From assembly GCA_963708675.1 (NCBI GenBank), contig CAVPTO010000003.1, positions 3,720,001 through 3,784,000 on the forward strand: DNA of 64,000 nt, read 5' to 3'. The stretch comes from DATAXP01 sp963708675 (GTDB taxonomy: Bacteria > Planctomycetota > Planctomycetia > Pirellulales > PNKZ01). A program made the position numbers and the translations under genes. Numbering within the stretch: the stretch's first letter is position 1; every line of letters starts with the position of its first letter. Of this stretch, positions 26,383-35,425 are shown one piece after another. The notes beneath the pieces were generated by a model, which worked only from the letters and a program-made list of their open reading frames with translations, was not told the DNA's origin and made no database searches.

Positions 26383-29223
26383 TCACTTGTGTTGTTTCTT
26401 TAAGTCACTCAGCATGCTTTCCAACACTTTCAACTCGACAGGTTTGACGAGATGATGGTCGAATCCTGCTTCCGCTGTGCGGCGGCGATCTTCTTCCTGT
26501 CCCCATCCAGTGAGTGCCGCTAGCACTACGTTCTTCAGGTCAGAGTGTTGCCGAATTCGTCGTGCAGTTTCGTAACCGTCCATGCCCGGCATTCCGAGGT
26601 CGAGGAGTATCATCTGCGGACCATATTCGTTGGCTAGTGCAATGGCTGATGGCCCATCGTGCGTGACACGAACCTCATGGCCTTGAAGCCTGAGCATCAT
26701 CGCCAGTGTATCGGCGGCGTCCCGATTGTCGTCAACCACCATTAGCCGTTGACCCGATGGCGTGATTGGTGCAGTTCGGTCGTCTGTGAGGGTCTGATTT
26801 CTTCGTAGATGTTCAGCAGCAAGTGGAAGGCGCATGATGAACTCGCTTCCCTTTCCTAATCCTTCACTCCTTATCTCCACGCTTCCGTCGTGCATTTCCA
26901 CAAGGTTCTTCACGAGCGTCAAGCCAATCCCTAGCCCGCCTTGAGATCGTGTCGTGGCGTGGTCAGCCTGCACAAATAACTCAAAGACGTGAAGAAGCAT
27001 GTCGGGAGCGATTCCGATTCCATTATCTCGCACGCTAAGTAGCGCTTGGTCGTTCTCTCTTTCGACGCTGAGCCAGATATGACCGTTGGCCTCTGTATAT
27101 TTAGCGGCGTTGGTGAGCAGATTGGCGACCACTTGGGTCAGGCGCATCGGGTCTGCATCGAGCAATAACGATTCGTTTGGAAGCATTATTTCCAGTCGAT
27201 GCCCTTGGACCTCGATAAGCGGTTGTGTCGTTTCGACCGCACGGGCAACGACGTTGGCGAGTTCCACCGGTTCTCGCCGCAATTCGATCTTGCCTCGCAT
27301 CACACGAGACACGTCCATCAGATCATCCACGAGCCGAATCAATTGATGGACCTGTCGTTCCATCATCGCTCTGCTTTGTTCGAGCGTGGTCGCATCGACT
27401 CGTGGCATCTTAAGAATTTGAAGTGCGTTGCGGATCGGAGCTAGCGGATTGCGAAGCTCATGAGCTAATGTTGCCAAGAACTCGTCCTTCTGACGGTTGG
27501 CGTCCGACAACTCGGCGGCGATCTGACGCCGCTCGTCTTCAAGCTGCTTTCGCTCCGTGATGTCCCTTGCGATCTTGGACGCTCCGATGATCCGTCCCTC
27601 TCCGTCCTTGATGGGCGAGATAGTCAGAGAAATGGGAATCGCCGCTCCGTCCTTTCGCAACCGCACCGTGTCGAAGTGTTCGACCCGCTCCCCGGATCGG
27701 AGGCGGGCAATAATTCTCTCTTCTTCATCAAGGCGGTCTGCGGGGAAGAGCATGGTAATGGGACGCCCCACCGCTTCATGGACGGTGTAGCCGAAGATGC
27801 GTTCGGCAGCTGCATTCCAACTCTGGATAATCCCGTCCAGCGTCTTGCTGATGATGGCGTCTTCGGAGGAGTCCACGATGGCCGCTAACTTATGAGCGGC
27901 ATCAGCTTGTTCTTTAGCTTGCCTTTCCAGCCGCCGCTGCACCATCACGTCCCGAAAGATCAGCACAACGCCGATCATTTTGCCAGCTTTATCTCTAATC
28001 GGAGCGGCGCTGTCGTCGATGGGCCGCTCGGTCCCGTCTTTGGCGATCAGAATTGTATGGTTTGCAAGGCCGACGACGACGCCTTCGCGCAGAACCCGCT
28101 CGACAGGGTTCTCGACCGGCTGGCGGGTCTGTTCGTTAAAGATATTGAACACCGTCTCCAACGGCTGGCCTTGCGCTTGCTCTTGCGTCCATCCGGTCAG
28201 GTCTTGAGCAACGCCGTTCAAGAAGGTCACACACCCTTCGGTGTCGGTGGCGATGACTGCGTCGCCGATGCTTGCGAGCGTGACTTGCAGCCACTCGTTT
28301 TGTTGGCGACTTTCTTCCTCGGCGGCTTTTCGCTCGATGCCCAGCGCAATCCCATTAGCGACCGACGCCATTGCCTCTAGCGTTGCCTGGGTGAACGAAT
28401 GCCGAGCGAACATCGCCATGACCCCGGCGACTCGCTCATTCACGATCAGCGGGTATCCTGCGAATGCGACCATGCCTTGCTCTTTTGCCCACTCTTGGTC
28501 GCTGACACGAGGGTCATCGACGACGGCGTTGGTCAAATGCGGTTGTCGCTCTTGGGCAATCAGGCCGATCTTGTACCTGCCGACCGGCACTTGGCTATGG
28601 GGCCCGTCCAGATGCGTGTACATCCCCGCACTAGCCTGAAGTTCCAGCACGTTCTCTTGCGAGTTCAGCGTCCAGATGCGGGCAAATGCGCCGTCGAGAT
28701 GCTCAACCATTGCCACGGTGCAGTGGTGCAGCATTTCTGCGAGGGAATCAGTGCGAGTAAGGGCGAGACTTACATCCTTGCTGAACGCCGCTAACTGCGC
28801 TTGCTCGTGAACCGTCCGTTCTCGGAGTTTCCATTCGGTACGATCCCGCATGATCTTCGCAAAACCTCGGCAATTGCCGCTCTCGTCCCGAAGAGGCGTC
28901 ATCGTCCCGCCCGACCAAAACCGGCTGCCATCTTTACGGACATGCCAGCGGTCGTCATTGCCTCGACCGACCTCCAAGGAGTCCCGCATTTCCTTTTGGG
29001 GAATGCCGTCCTGAACGTCTTCGGGTGTGAAGAAAACGTCGGCAGACTGGCCGATGATTTCGTCGTCTCGATAACCGAGTAACCGCTCGGCACCCGAATT
29101 CCAGCTTTGGACCCGCCCCTGTGGGTCCACGACAAACACGGCGTAGTCCTTGACGTTTTCGACGAGGAGCCGGAAAAGTTCTGCTTCTGTTTCCTTACGA
29201 CGCTCGGGCTGCGATTTCGGCAT
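26383..29223 (-). CDS. Hybrid sensor histidine kinase (PAS-GAF-PAS-PAS-HisKA-HATPase-REC)
   Basis: 946 aa, no transmembrane segment, so cytosolic. PAS 1 (FRLLVENVKDYAVFVVDPQG, about 15-135), GAF (about 150-300), PAS 2 (SIGDAVIATDTEGCVTFLNG, about 315-430), PAS 3 (IVDSSEDAIISKTLDGIIQS, about 445-565). HisKA box FLATLAHELRNPLAPIRNAL has phospho-His near 595. The ATP-binding domain has DNGIGIAPDM and GGLGIGLTLVKNLVEMH. A receiver domain (about 830-945) has VVDDNRDAADT, the phospho-acceptor in ILLDLGMPGMDGYE, and the conserved Lys in HLVKP. An orphan kinase with no response-regulator gene beside it. Confidence 0.96.
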   Translation of the reverse strand: MPKSQPERRKETEAELFRLLVENVKDYAVFVVDPQGRVQSWNSGAERLLGYRDDEIIGQSADVFFTPEDVQDGIPQKEMRDSLEVGRGNDDRWHVRKDGSRFWSGGTMTPLRDESGNCRGFAKIMRDRTEWKLRERTVHEQAQLAAFSKDVSLALTRTDSLAEMLHHCTVAMVEHLDGAFARIWTLNSQENVLELQASAGMYTHLDGPHSQVPVGRYKIGLIAQERQPHLTNAVVDDPRVSDQEWAKEQGMVAFAGYPLIVNERVAGVMAMFARHSFTQATLEAMASVANGIALGIERKAAEEESRQQNEWLQVTLASIGDAVIATDTEGCVTFLNGVAQDLTGWTQEQAQGQPLETVFNIFNEQTRQPVENPVERVLREGVVVGLANHTILIAKDGTERPIDDSAAPIRDKAGKMIGVVLIFRDVMVQRRLERQAKEQADAAHKLAAIVDSSEDAIISKTLDGIIQSWNAAAERIFGYTVHEAVGRPITMLFPADRLDEEERIIARLRSGERVEHFDTVRLRKDGAAIPISLTISPIKDGEGRIIGASKIARDITERKQLEDERRQIAAELSDANRQKDEFLATLAHELRNPLAPIRNALQILKMPRVDATTLEQSRAMMERQVHQLIRLVDDLMDVSRVMRGKIELRREPVELANVVARAVETTQPLIEVQGHRLEIMLPNESLLLDADPMRLTQVVANLLTNAAKYTEANGHIWLSVERENDQALLSVRDNGIGIAPDMLLHVFELFVQADHATTRSQGGLGIGLTLVKNLVEMHDGSVEIRSEGLGKGSEFIMRLPLAAEHLRRNQTLTDDRTAPITPSGQRLMVVDDNRDAADTLAMMLRLQGHEVRVTHDGPSAIALANEYGPQMILLDLGMPGMDGYETARRIRQHSDLKNVVLAALTGWGQEEDRRRTAEAGFDHHLVKPVELKVLESMLSDLKKQHK

Positions 29224-29499
29224 GGACTATGGCTCGTAGAAGTACGGGAGCTTGGGAGGATGGAAATGTGCAGGCAGTACCGTCACCGAACGAACTTGGC
29301 CAGTCCAAGGAGTGGGACCGAAGCGACCGGCAACAGGCGGCGAGATGCGTTTCCGCCGTCAATCGCTTAAATTTCTGGTAACGATAAGGACTGCGACTTC
29401 AGATTATGGATAAACCCGCAAGTTGTCCGCAACCGCCATGCCGTCACTCCGTAGTCCGGCAAGCGACGTCGTGCGAAGTGCGAGCGGCCCCATGCAGTG

Positions 29500-30021
29500 C
29501 TAAAATTCATTACTAAATGCACTCACCATCGCCTTAAACGCCTCTCGTGGCTTGCCGTACTTATCAGCGTCGCTCGGCGCAATCGACGATAGAAGCACGT
29601 CGTTCAGTTTGAAGCCAACGTCGTAGGGCGAGAGGTCGCCTTCTTCCAGCCACGCCGTCGCATGGTTGATGAGGTCGTTCATCGAACCCGTGACGGTTCG
29701 ATCCAATGCTTTGGCAAAACGAACCGAGGCACTGCCGGGGGCGATGAATCGCCGATAGACGAACTGTTGTCCGTCGTCGGACATGAACTCCCCCAGGTTG
29801 CTCAGGGTTCGTTCGATGAACGTGCTGTCGTTGTTGATTCCCTTGGCGTACATCACGGTTGCGTAGAGCGACTTCGTGTTGCTCACGAGGATGTACTGAG
29901 TTCGATCTGCGACGAACAGGTGAGCGGACCAATCAGCGAACGGGTTCTCGTCGAGAGGCAACGTCGGCAGAGTCCCTGCCTTGATCTTGGTGTTCAGCTT
30001 TTGGGAAAGGCGGAAGATCAT
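29500..30021 (-). CDS. DUF6933 domain protein
   Basis: 173 aa. MIFRLSQKLNTKIKAGTLPT, NPFADWSAHLFVADRTQYIL and VSNTKSLYATVMYAKGINND are the DUF6933 signature. Members occur singly in many bacteria and their role is unknown. The gene is divergent from the PepSY protein. Confidence 0.82.
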   Translation of the reverse strand: MIFRLSQKLNTKIKAGTLPTLPLDENPFADWSAHLFVADRTQYILVSNTKSLYATVMYAKGINNDSTFIERTLSNLGEFMSDDGQQFVYRRFIAPGSASVRFAKALDRTVTGSMNDLINHATAWLEEGDLSPYDVGFKLNDVLLSSIAPSDADKYGKPREAFKAMVSAFSNEF

Positions 30022-30140
30022 TGGCGATCAGAACTGCGGTTAGTGAATCTTAACCAAACCCGAATGGCTCATCGAATCACAAGCGGCCATAATGCTCGCA
30101 GGAAATGCCGGGGCGATTCGCCACCTTTACGGAGGAAAGC

Positions 30141-30707
30141 ATGAAAATCATTCGAGGAGCCGTCGTCGTTCTGATCTGCCTGTTCTTGACAGGAGTTGGC
30201 CGAGCCGACAACGACGACAAAGACGACGAGAAACAAGAACATGAAACCGCAAAGGCAGTTCTTGCGAAAGCCACCATTGATCTGACCAAGGCCATCGGCA
30301 TAGCCCAGGCGAAAGTGCCGACCGGCAAGCCGGTCTACGCCATCACCGCAAAAGAGCATGGCAAGCTCTTGTTTGAAGTGTTCTTTCTGGTGGGCGATTC
30401 GGTGACTGAAGTTGAAGTCGATGCGGTTACGGGCGAAGTAGCGAAGGTCGAAGAAGGTGAAGATGACGAAGTGGAGCATCTGCCCGATGCGAAGAAAGGC
30501 TTGGGCATCTCGAAGATCAGCTTCGCCGAGGCGATTGCCACGGCGATTGGCAAGGTCGAAGGCGGGAAGCCGTTAGAGGTCGAATTTGAAACGGAAGACG
30601 ACAAGCTCGTGATCGAAGTTGAACTGTTGGCGGGCGACAAGATCATGGAGGTTGAGATCGACCCGGCAACCGGCAAGGTGCTGGAGGTCGAAGAGGAGAA
30701 GGATTAA
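30141..30707 (+). CDS. Secreted acidic protein with two PepSY-like domains
   Basis: About 188 aa, ATG at 30141 preceded by GGAGGAAAGC. A signal peptide (MKIIRGAVVVLICLFLTGVG, then RA) is followed by an acidic stretch (DNDDKDDEKQE) and two tandem PepSY-like units: KAIGIAQAKVPTGKPVYAIT...VEVDAVTGEVAKVEE and EAIATAIGKVEGGKPLEVEF...VEIDPATGKVLEVEEEKD. PepSY proteins are extracytoplasmic and often act as metal-linked or peptidase-modulating modules. Lone gene, converging on a GIY-YIG remnant. Confidence 0.85.
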   Translation: MKIIRGAVVVLICLFLTGVGRADNDDKDDEKQEHETAKAVLAKATIDLTKAIGIAQAKVPTGKPVYAITAKEHGKLLFEVFFLVGDSVTEVEVDAVTGEVAKVEEGEDDEVEHLPDAKKGLGISKISFAEAIATAIGKVEGGKPLEVEFETEDDKLVIEVELLAGDKIMEVEIDPATGKVLEVEEEKD

Positions 30708-30889
30708 ATCTGTTTCGGCTCCTCGTAGACCAATTTCGTGGGTAGGCGGCTGCGAGTGTATCGAGAAGCGGTTCCGGCATTGTACTGTTTGCATCGACGA
30801 GTCACGTCCATGGTGATCCCGGTGTAGGGCGAGCCGTCTGCACAGCGGAGGATGTAAACGAACCAGGAGGCTGAAGAGGGGCGAGTCAT
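30704..30889 (-). pseudogene. Truncated GIY-YIG nuclease (UPF0213-like)
   Basis: 61 aa. WFVYILRCADGSPYTGITMDV carries the GIY-YIG core (here VYI...YTG), with the catalytic Arg region TRRCKQYNAGTASRYTRSR following. The usual C-terminal third, including the catalytic Glu-containing helix, is missing: the frame stops at LVYEEPKQI where the convergent PepSY gene ends. Probably inactive. Confidence 0.75.
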
Positions 30890-30985
30890 GCTCGATGTCG
30901 TTTTGCCTGGATCAAGCGCTTTGCCTTTTGCGAAACTTCTCAGTGTTATTGGATCCGAAGTAGATCAAGTGCAAGGAGGATGGCA

Positions 30986-31156
30986 ATGACGACGATCCAC
31001 GTTCAATTGGCGATCACGCTTGATGACGAGGCTGCCATAGCCGTGGCCGAAGTTCTTACTCCTGCGATCAAACAGACGATTGGGCCATCCACCGATGCGT
31101 TCGATCAACGGCGATCCGCCGATCGTCGTACCGAGTTTGGCCCCTGGGAAAGATGA
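30986..31156 (+). CDS. Very small protein with a strong ribosome binding site
   Basis: 56 aa, starting MTTIHVQLAITLDDEAAIAV and ending DRRTEFGPWER. AAGGAGGA lies 6 bases before the ATG, the best Shine-Dalgarno in the area. The N-terminal strand-helix (VAEVLTPAIKQTIG) is protein-like. Function unknown. It is followed within 90 bp by the MarR gene on the same strand, so it may share a transcript or lie just upstream of the MarR promoter. Confidence 0.6.
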   Translation: MTTIHVQLAITLDDEAAIAVAEVLTPAIKQTIGPSTDAFDQRRSADRRTEFGPWER

Positions 31157-31207
31157 ACTCCGATTTCTACGGAATCGAATCATCTCTTCGCTTGACCGAT
31201 CCGATAT

Positions 31208-31219
31208 TTGCATATACAA
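31208..31219. promoter_or_regulatory. Probable MarR operator, TTGCATATACAA (autoregulatory)
   Basis: Imperfect 12-bp palindrome 23 bases before the MarR start codon. Exactly the same 12 bases occur at 31709-31720 upstream of the divergently functioning but co-oriented Fe-S reductase. The TTG-N6-CAA form is usual for MarR dimers. Confidence 0.7.
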
Positions 31220-31241
31220 CGATGTTGGCCCCGAGGCACGC

Positions 31242-31691
31242 ATGACCAAGCCGGCTACAACGATCGAGATGATTGCCACTTCCTGCATTGCAGGTCGGTT
31301 GCGCATTTTGAATCGGGTGGTGACGAATCTGTATGACGACGCTCTACGTCCGTTCGGCGTCAAGCTCAGCCAAGGAAACATCCTGGCCGTCACGGCGAAG
31401 CTCGGCGTGGCCCGTGCTGCCGATGTGTGCAGCATTCTTGAACTCGATACGTCGACACTGAGCCGCACCGTCGAGCGGATGGTTGCTAACGGTTGGCTCG
31501 AAATCCTGCCGGACGATGATGGCCGATCTCACCCGTTTCGGCTCACCGAAAAAGGCAAGCGCCTCATGGAACAGTCGGTTCCGGCCTGGGAAAGGGCGCA
31601 GGCTCAGGCCAAGAAGCTGTTGGGAGAAGACGGAGTGTCGCTGCTGAATTCGGCGATTAAACGAATCAAGACCGCCCAAGCCGCCGGTTGA
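31242..31691 (+). CDS. MarR family transcriptional regulator
   Basis: About 149 aa from the ATG at 31242 (MTKPATTIEMIATSCIAGRL). Winged-helix region: GVARAADVCSILELDTSTLSRTVERMVANGWLEI, with the wing at LPDDDGRSHPFRLTEKGKRL. The longer open frame beginning at 31080 would place the operator inside the gene and is not favoured. It probably represses itself and the gene that follows through the shared TTGCATATACAA site. Confidence 0.88.
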   Translation: MTKPATTIEMIATSCIAGRLRILNRVVTNLYDDALRPFGVKLSQGNILAVTAKLGVARAADVCSILELDTSTLSRTVERMVANGWLEILPDDDGRSHPFRLTEKGKRLMEQSVPAWERAQAQAKKLLGEDGVSLLNSAIKRIKTAQAAG

Positions 31692-31708
31692 TTTTTTTGC
31701 GGTGAAAG

Positions 31709-31720
31709 TTGCATATACAA
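31709..31720. promoter_or_regulatory. Probable MarR operator, TTGCATATACAA (reductase promoter)
   Basis: Second exact copy of the 12-bp site, 18 bp after the MarR stop and 15 bp before the ATG of the Fe-S protein gene. Its position between the two genes suggests direct repression by the adjacent MarR protein. Confidence 0.7.
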
Positions 31721-31735
31721 ATAAATGGAGCAGTC

Positions 31736-33044
31736 ATGCCGACCGCACTTGCTGCATTGAACACGTTGATGTCCGCCGGTCGGGTCGATGCATCCCGGCT
31801 TCGCCAACTGGCTCTCGATTGCGGCGCCGACGACGCTGCGTTGGTCGAGATGGGGCGCACTGCTTTGGACGATCAGCGGGCCGATATTCTTCGCTTCTAC
31901 CCACAAACGAAAACGCTGTTGTCATTCGTTTGTCGGATGAATCGCGAGCCGATCCGAAACCCGGCTCGTTCCGTGGCGAACCTGGAGTTCCATGCCACCG
32001 GCGATGAAGTGAACGACGTGAGCCGCGCGATCGTCACGGCCTTGGAACGAGGAGGCATCGGGGCGATCAATCCACCGATGGGCTTTCCGATGGAAGCGGA
32101 GGCGCTGGCCAGAAAAAATGTGGGTCGTCTCGCATAAGCCCGTCGCCGTGGCGGCGGGACTCGGAATGATGGGAATCCATCGCAACGTCATTCATCCCAA
32201 GTTTGGCAACTTCATTCTCCTGGGCACGATCTTGCTAGACACCGAGGCGACCGAGTATGGCAAACCCCTTGCGTACAACCCGTGCCTCGAGTGCAAGCTG
32301 TGCGTGGCGGCGTGCCCGGTGGGAGCGATCTCGTCGGACGGACATTTCGATTTGGCTTCTTGTTACACGCACAACTATCGGGAACTGATGGGTGGATTCG
32401 GCGATTGGGTCGAGCAGATTGCCGACGCCAAGAACGTTCTCGACTATCGCAAGCAAGTGACCCGGCAAGAAACCGTTTCCATGTGGCAAAGCCTCGCCTT
32501 TAGTCCGAACTACAAGGCGGCGTACTGCCTCTCGGTCTGTCCTGCGGGTGAAGACGTGATCGGCCCATTTCACGATGACCGAGCGACCTATTTGCAGCAC
32601 GTCGTGAAGCCGCTGCAGCAAAAGCAGGAGGTGATTTACGTCGTAGCAAAGTCAGATGCCGAAGCGCATGTCACGAAGCGTTTTCCGCATAAGACATCGA
32701 AAAATGTGCGAGGCAGTTTGCTTCCTCGAACCATCGACGGTTTTCTCAGCGGGATGCGGTACACGTTTCAACGTCAGCAGTCTGCGGGACTGAACGCGGT
32801 CTACCACTTCACCTTCACCGGCAGCGAAAGCCGAAAGGCGACCGTCGTGATTCGAGACAAGACGATTCATGTGGCCGATGGTCACGAGGGGAACGCCGAT
32901 TTGCGGCTCACTGCCGACAGCGCGACATGGCTTGGTTTTTTGGCGAAGGAGCGAAGTCTGTTCTGGTCCTTGGTGCGCCGCAGGATTCGCTTCAAAGGAT
33001 CGCCAAAGCTACTCGTCGCATTCGGAAATTGCTTCCCGTCCTAG
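31736..33044 (+). CDS. 4Fe-4S reductase-like protein with C-terminal SCP2 domain, frameshifted
   Basis: Start ATG at 31736 with GGAG five bases upstream. The N-terminal half resembles epoxyqueuosine reductase-type proteins. After one extra base near 32105-32118 (beside a run of six A) it continues MWVVSHKPVAVAAGLGMMGI, with the iron-sulfur motif CLECKLCVAACPVGAI near residue 185 and a second cluster CLSVCPAGED. The C-terminal part (YHFTFTGSESRKATVVIRDK, LRLTADSATWLGFLAKERSL) is an SCP2 sterol-binding-like domain. Corrected length about 435 aa. Probably regulated by the adjacent MarR protein; substrate unknown. Confidence 0.83.
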
Positions 33045-33322
33045 TTGATGACACAGGAGGACTGCAAAGCCGACGAGAAGCGCCGTACCTCGAAGAATGA
33101 TGGTAAAGGCTTGCCTCTTCGCGGCGGCACTTGCGTGCATGACCTTCGACTTTGCAGTTCGCCTGCACGATGACAGGTTGAACCGTAGCCACCGAGTGAC
33201 CCCGAAACCGCGCGAGAGTGGTTTGTTCCACTTGCCCACTTTCCCACCGCGGCCTACACTTCTCGGTGTAATTCGGCGTGCCGTCAAAGGCATGCATTCA
33301 GCCCGACCTACAGTGACCGGAC

Positions 33323-33640
33323 ATGACCACGAAAACCGCGGATAGCAAAGGGCGCGTTGCGCTCGGCAAGAACTTTGCCAACAAGACGGTGATCGTCGAG
33401 GAGATCGATCCCACGGAAGTGCGTGTGATCGTCGCAGCGGTGATTCCGGAGCGCGAGGCGTGGCTGCATCGGAATAAGGCGGCGATCGCGTCGGTCGAAC
33501 GTGGGTTGGCGCAAGCCAAGGCTGGGAAGTTCAGCAAACGGTCGCCGGACCTCGCGGCCGGGAAGGCGCTCGCAGACGAGATCGACGCATGTTCGACGCC
33601 AAATGGACCGAAGAAGCGGCCGAAGCGTACGAAACGCTAA
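33323..33640 (+). CDS. Antitoxin-like protein of a type II toxin-antitoxin pair
   Basis: 105 aa. The start MTTKTADSKGRVALGKNFANKTVIVEE resembles an AbrB-type swapped-hairpin DNA-binding antitoxin, followed by VAAVIPEREAWLHRNKAAIA and GLAQAKAGKFS, which would wrap the toxin. It overlaps the next gene by 52 bases. Probably represses its own promoter. Confidence 0.78.
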   Translation: MTTKTADSKGRVALGKNFANKTVIVEEIDPTEVRVIVAAVIPEREAWLHRNKAAIASVERGLAQAKAGKFSKRSPDLAAGKALADEIDACSTPNGPKKRPKRTKR

Positions 33641-33936
33641 GCGTTGCCGCCGCCGAAGCACTTGTCGCTCGTCAGAAAAAAGGAAAGTCCAAAGCCAGCA
33701 AGGCGGAAGGACTTTTCGCTCAGGTGCGGAAGTGCGTCGAGCTCTTGCTGGCGAATCCGCGGCATCCGGGTCTGCGAACGCACGAGTACCATTCGCTCGC
33801 GCATCCGTTTGATCCGAAGGGAAAGGTCTTCGAGGCCTACGCACAAAACCGAACGCCCAGCGCGTATCGCGTCTTCTGGTGCTACGGCCCAGGGAAGAAA
33901 GATATCACGATCATCGCCATCACGCCGCATCCTTAA
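33589..33936 (+). CDS. RelE/ParE-like toxin partner
   Basis: 115 aa. MFDAKWTEEAAEAYETLSVA opens a RelE/ParE-like fold with NPRHPGLRTHEYHSLAHPF and the C-terminal strands AYRVFWCYGPGKKDITIIAITPHP. It overlaps the antitoxin gene, the usual two-gene layout. Whether it cleaves mRNA or acts on gyrase cannot be told from the sequence. Confidence 0.78.
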   Translation: MFDAKWTEEAAEAYETLSVAAAEALVARQKKGKSKASKAEGLFAQVRKCVELLLANPRHPGLRTHEYHSLAHPFDPKGKVFEAYAQNRTPSAYRVFWCYGPGKKDITIIAITPHP

Positions 33937-33956
33937 CCGTTGAACAATCGGCGCCT

Positions 33957-34955
33957 TCACTGCCCCAAAATCTTAAACGACGTGCTGATTGTCTTCGTTG
34001 GGGTGCTCATCTGGAGGGTGTAGGTGTCGGGCTTCCACTCTTGGCGGCCGGGGCCGAACGTGAAGATCCATTCGCTGCGGCCGCTGCGAAGGTCGGGGCC
34101 GGTGGGCAGGTCGGCAGCGAGGCCGCTGAAGCGAACGATTTCGCCCGCCGAGTCGAGCAGCCGCGCCTCAACGGGAATCAGCACGGTCGAAAGGTTCTTG
34201 GCATGCGTGACGACGACGGCCCAATGCACAAAGTGTACGGGAAGCTGAAAACCATCGCCGAGCATGCGGCTATGCGGTTCGCCCGCCTTCGGGCGCGAGT
34301 CGGAGTCTTCGAACAGATACGTCTCCACGAATTCGTACTCGACGTTGGCCGCGGGGCGGAAGTAGTACGCGGCGCCGGCGACGATCGCCACCACCGCGAT
34401 TGCGATGCCGGCAAGCAGCGCGCGGCGCGGCGGCTTCGCTGACGAGGCGCCCGCAACGTGCCCCGGCGTGGGCCGACCGCTGGGCGAGCCCCCTTCGACG
34501 ATCTGCTTGACCGCGTGGATGACGTCGGCCACGTCGCGATTGAAGTCCGGCGGCGGACGCACGAACATGCCGTTGCGTCCGACGAGTCCGCGGATGCTGG
34601 CCGGAAGTTGGTCGGAACGTGGCACGTCGACGTTTTCGATAAATAGCGGAATGAGTGGAATCTTGCGATTGAGCGCGGTCTCCACTTCGACGCGCACAGC
34701 ATCGTTCGGATCGTCGATGCGACGCTCCCCTTGGCCGTCAGCCGCCGTGAGCCACGACTTGCCGATGACGGCCAACAGGATGTCGCACTGCGAAACGGAG
34801 TTCTCCAGGTGACTGCGGAAGTCGATGCCGTAGGGAATTGAATCGACGTCGAAAAAGACTTCGCACCCCGGCAAATGCGACGCGAGCTGATCGCGCACGA
34901 CGCCCGTGACGTACGCGCTGTCGATGCGACGATACGAGATGAAGATCTTGGCCAT
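33957..34955 (-). CDS. TIR-domain membrane protein
   Basis: 332 aa. The N-terminal TIR domain (residues 1-140) begins MAKIFISYRRIDSAYVTGVV and has EVFFDVDSIPYGIDF (BB-loop region) and CDILLAVIGKSWL, followed by DPNDAVRVEVETALNRKIPLIPLFI, where the Glu could be the NADase glutamate. A transmembrane helix (ALLAGIAIAVVAIVAGAAYYF) sits near 180-200. The last 130 residues form a beta-rich domain facing the other side. Possible NAD-cleaving defence effector, though bacterial TIR proteins have other roles. Confidence 0.88.
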   Translation of the reverse strand: MAKIFISYRRIDSAYVTGVVRDQLASHLPGCEVFFDVDSIPYGIDFRSHLENSVSQCDILLAVIGKSWLTAADGQGERRIDDPNDAVRVEVETALNRKIPLIPLFIENVDVPRSDQLPASIRGLVGRNGMFVRPPPDFNRDVADVIHAVKQIVEGGSPSGRPTPGHVAGASSAKPPRRALLAGIAIAVVAIVAGAAYYFRPAANVEYEFVETYLFEDSDSRPKAGEPHSRMLGDGFQLPVHFVHWAVVVTHAKNLSTVLIPVEARLLDSAGEIVRFSGLAADLPTGPDLRSGRSEWIFTFGPGRQEWKPDTYTLQMSTPTKTISTSFKILGQ

Positions 34956-35050
34956 AACCCCCCATCACCGCAGCAGAAGTCCCAGGCCTAGTTCCTCGAC
35001 AGAAGCCCAGTGCCTCGATTACCGCAGTCTCCATCGATGAATGCACTTAG

Positions 35051-35425
35051 CTAGGCGCCAACCGGCTGGAAAACCCATCCGCGCCTTTCAGCGATAACCT
35101 TTAGCGCCTTGCTCTTTCGCTCGAGCTGATTAGGGAATGCGCTGAAGTCCACAAACGCATGTTCAGGAAACGGAGTTGGATCGGACACAGCGGGGAGCGA
35201 CTCAATGCCGCACTCGCTAACGGTCACGGCCATGACCCCTGACGAGGCGAACTTCAGCTCGTTCGTGTAATGCAACCATGATGCTTCGGACTCAATCAAG
35301 TCGCCGTCATAGACTGACAAGCGATTCTGATCTTTTGGAGTAGGACGGAATGCCTGTGAGGTTACGCGTCCAGACTGGACGAATGACGGATGCACTTGCC
35401 TAAAAAGTAGCGTTGCGTCTGTCAT
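35051..35425 (-). CDS. Unknown protein, second gene of a two-gene operon
   Basis: 124 aa. LLFRQVHPSFVQSGRVTSQAF, PTPKDQNRLSVYDGDLIESE, GVMAVTVSECGIESLPAVSD and PFPEHAFVDFSAFPNQLERK are distinct conserved-looking blocks. Its ATG overlaps the TGA of the larger upstream gene (ATGA at 35422-35425). I do not recognise a characterised family. The tight coupling suggests the two proteins act together. Confidence 0.78.
   Translation of the reverse strand: MTDATLLFRQVHPSFVQSGRVTSQAFRPTPKDQNRLSVYDGDLIESEASWLHYTNELKFASSGVMAVTVSECGIESLPAVSDPTPFPEHAFVDFSAFPNQLERKSKALKVIAERRGWVFQPVGA

Noticed and set aside
26383..29223. Several plus-strand ORFs over 100 aa inside the histidine kinase
   Set aside because: They are antisense shadows with no domains; the minus-strand kinase is complete and well supported.
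30770..30800. Another TACAATGCCGG promoter box near 30780
   Set aside because: Here the bases encode the conserved QYNAG of the GIY-YIG protein, so the match is coding and coincidental.
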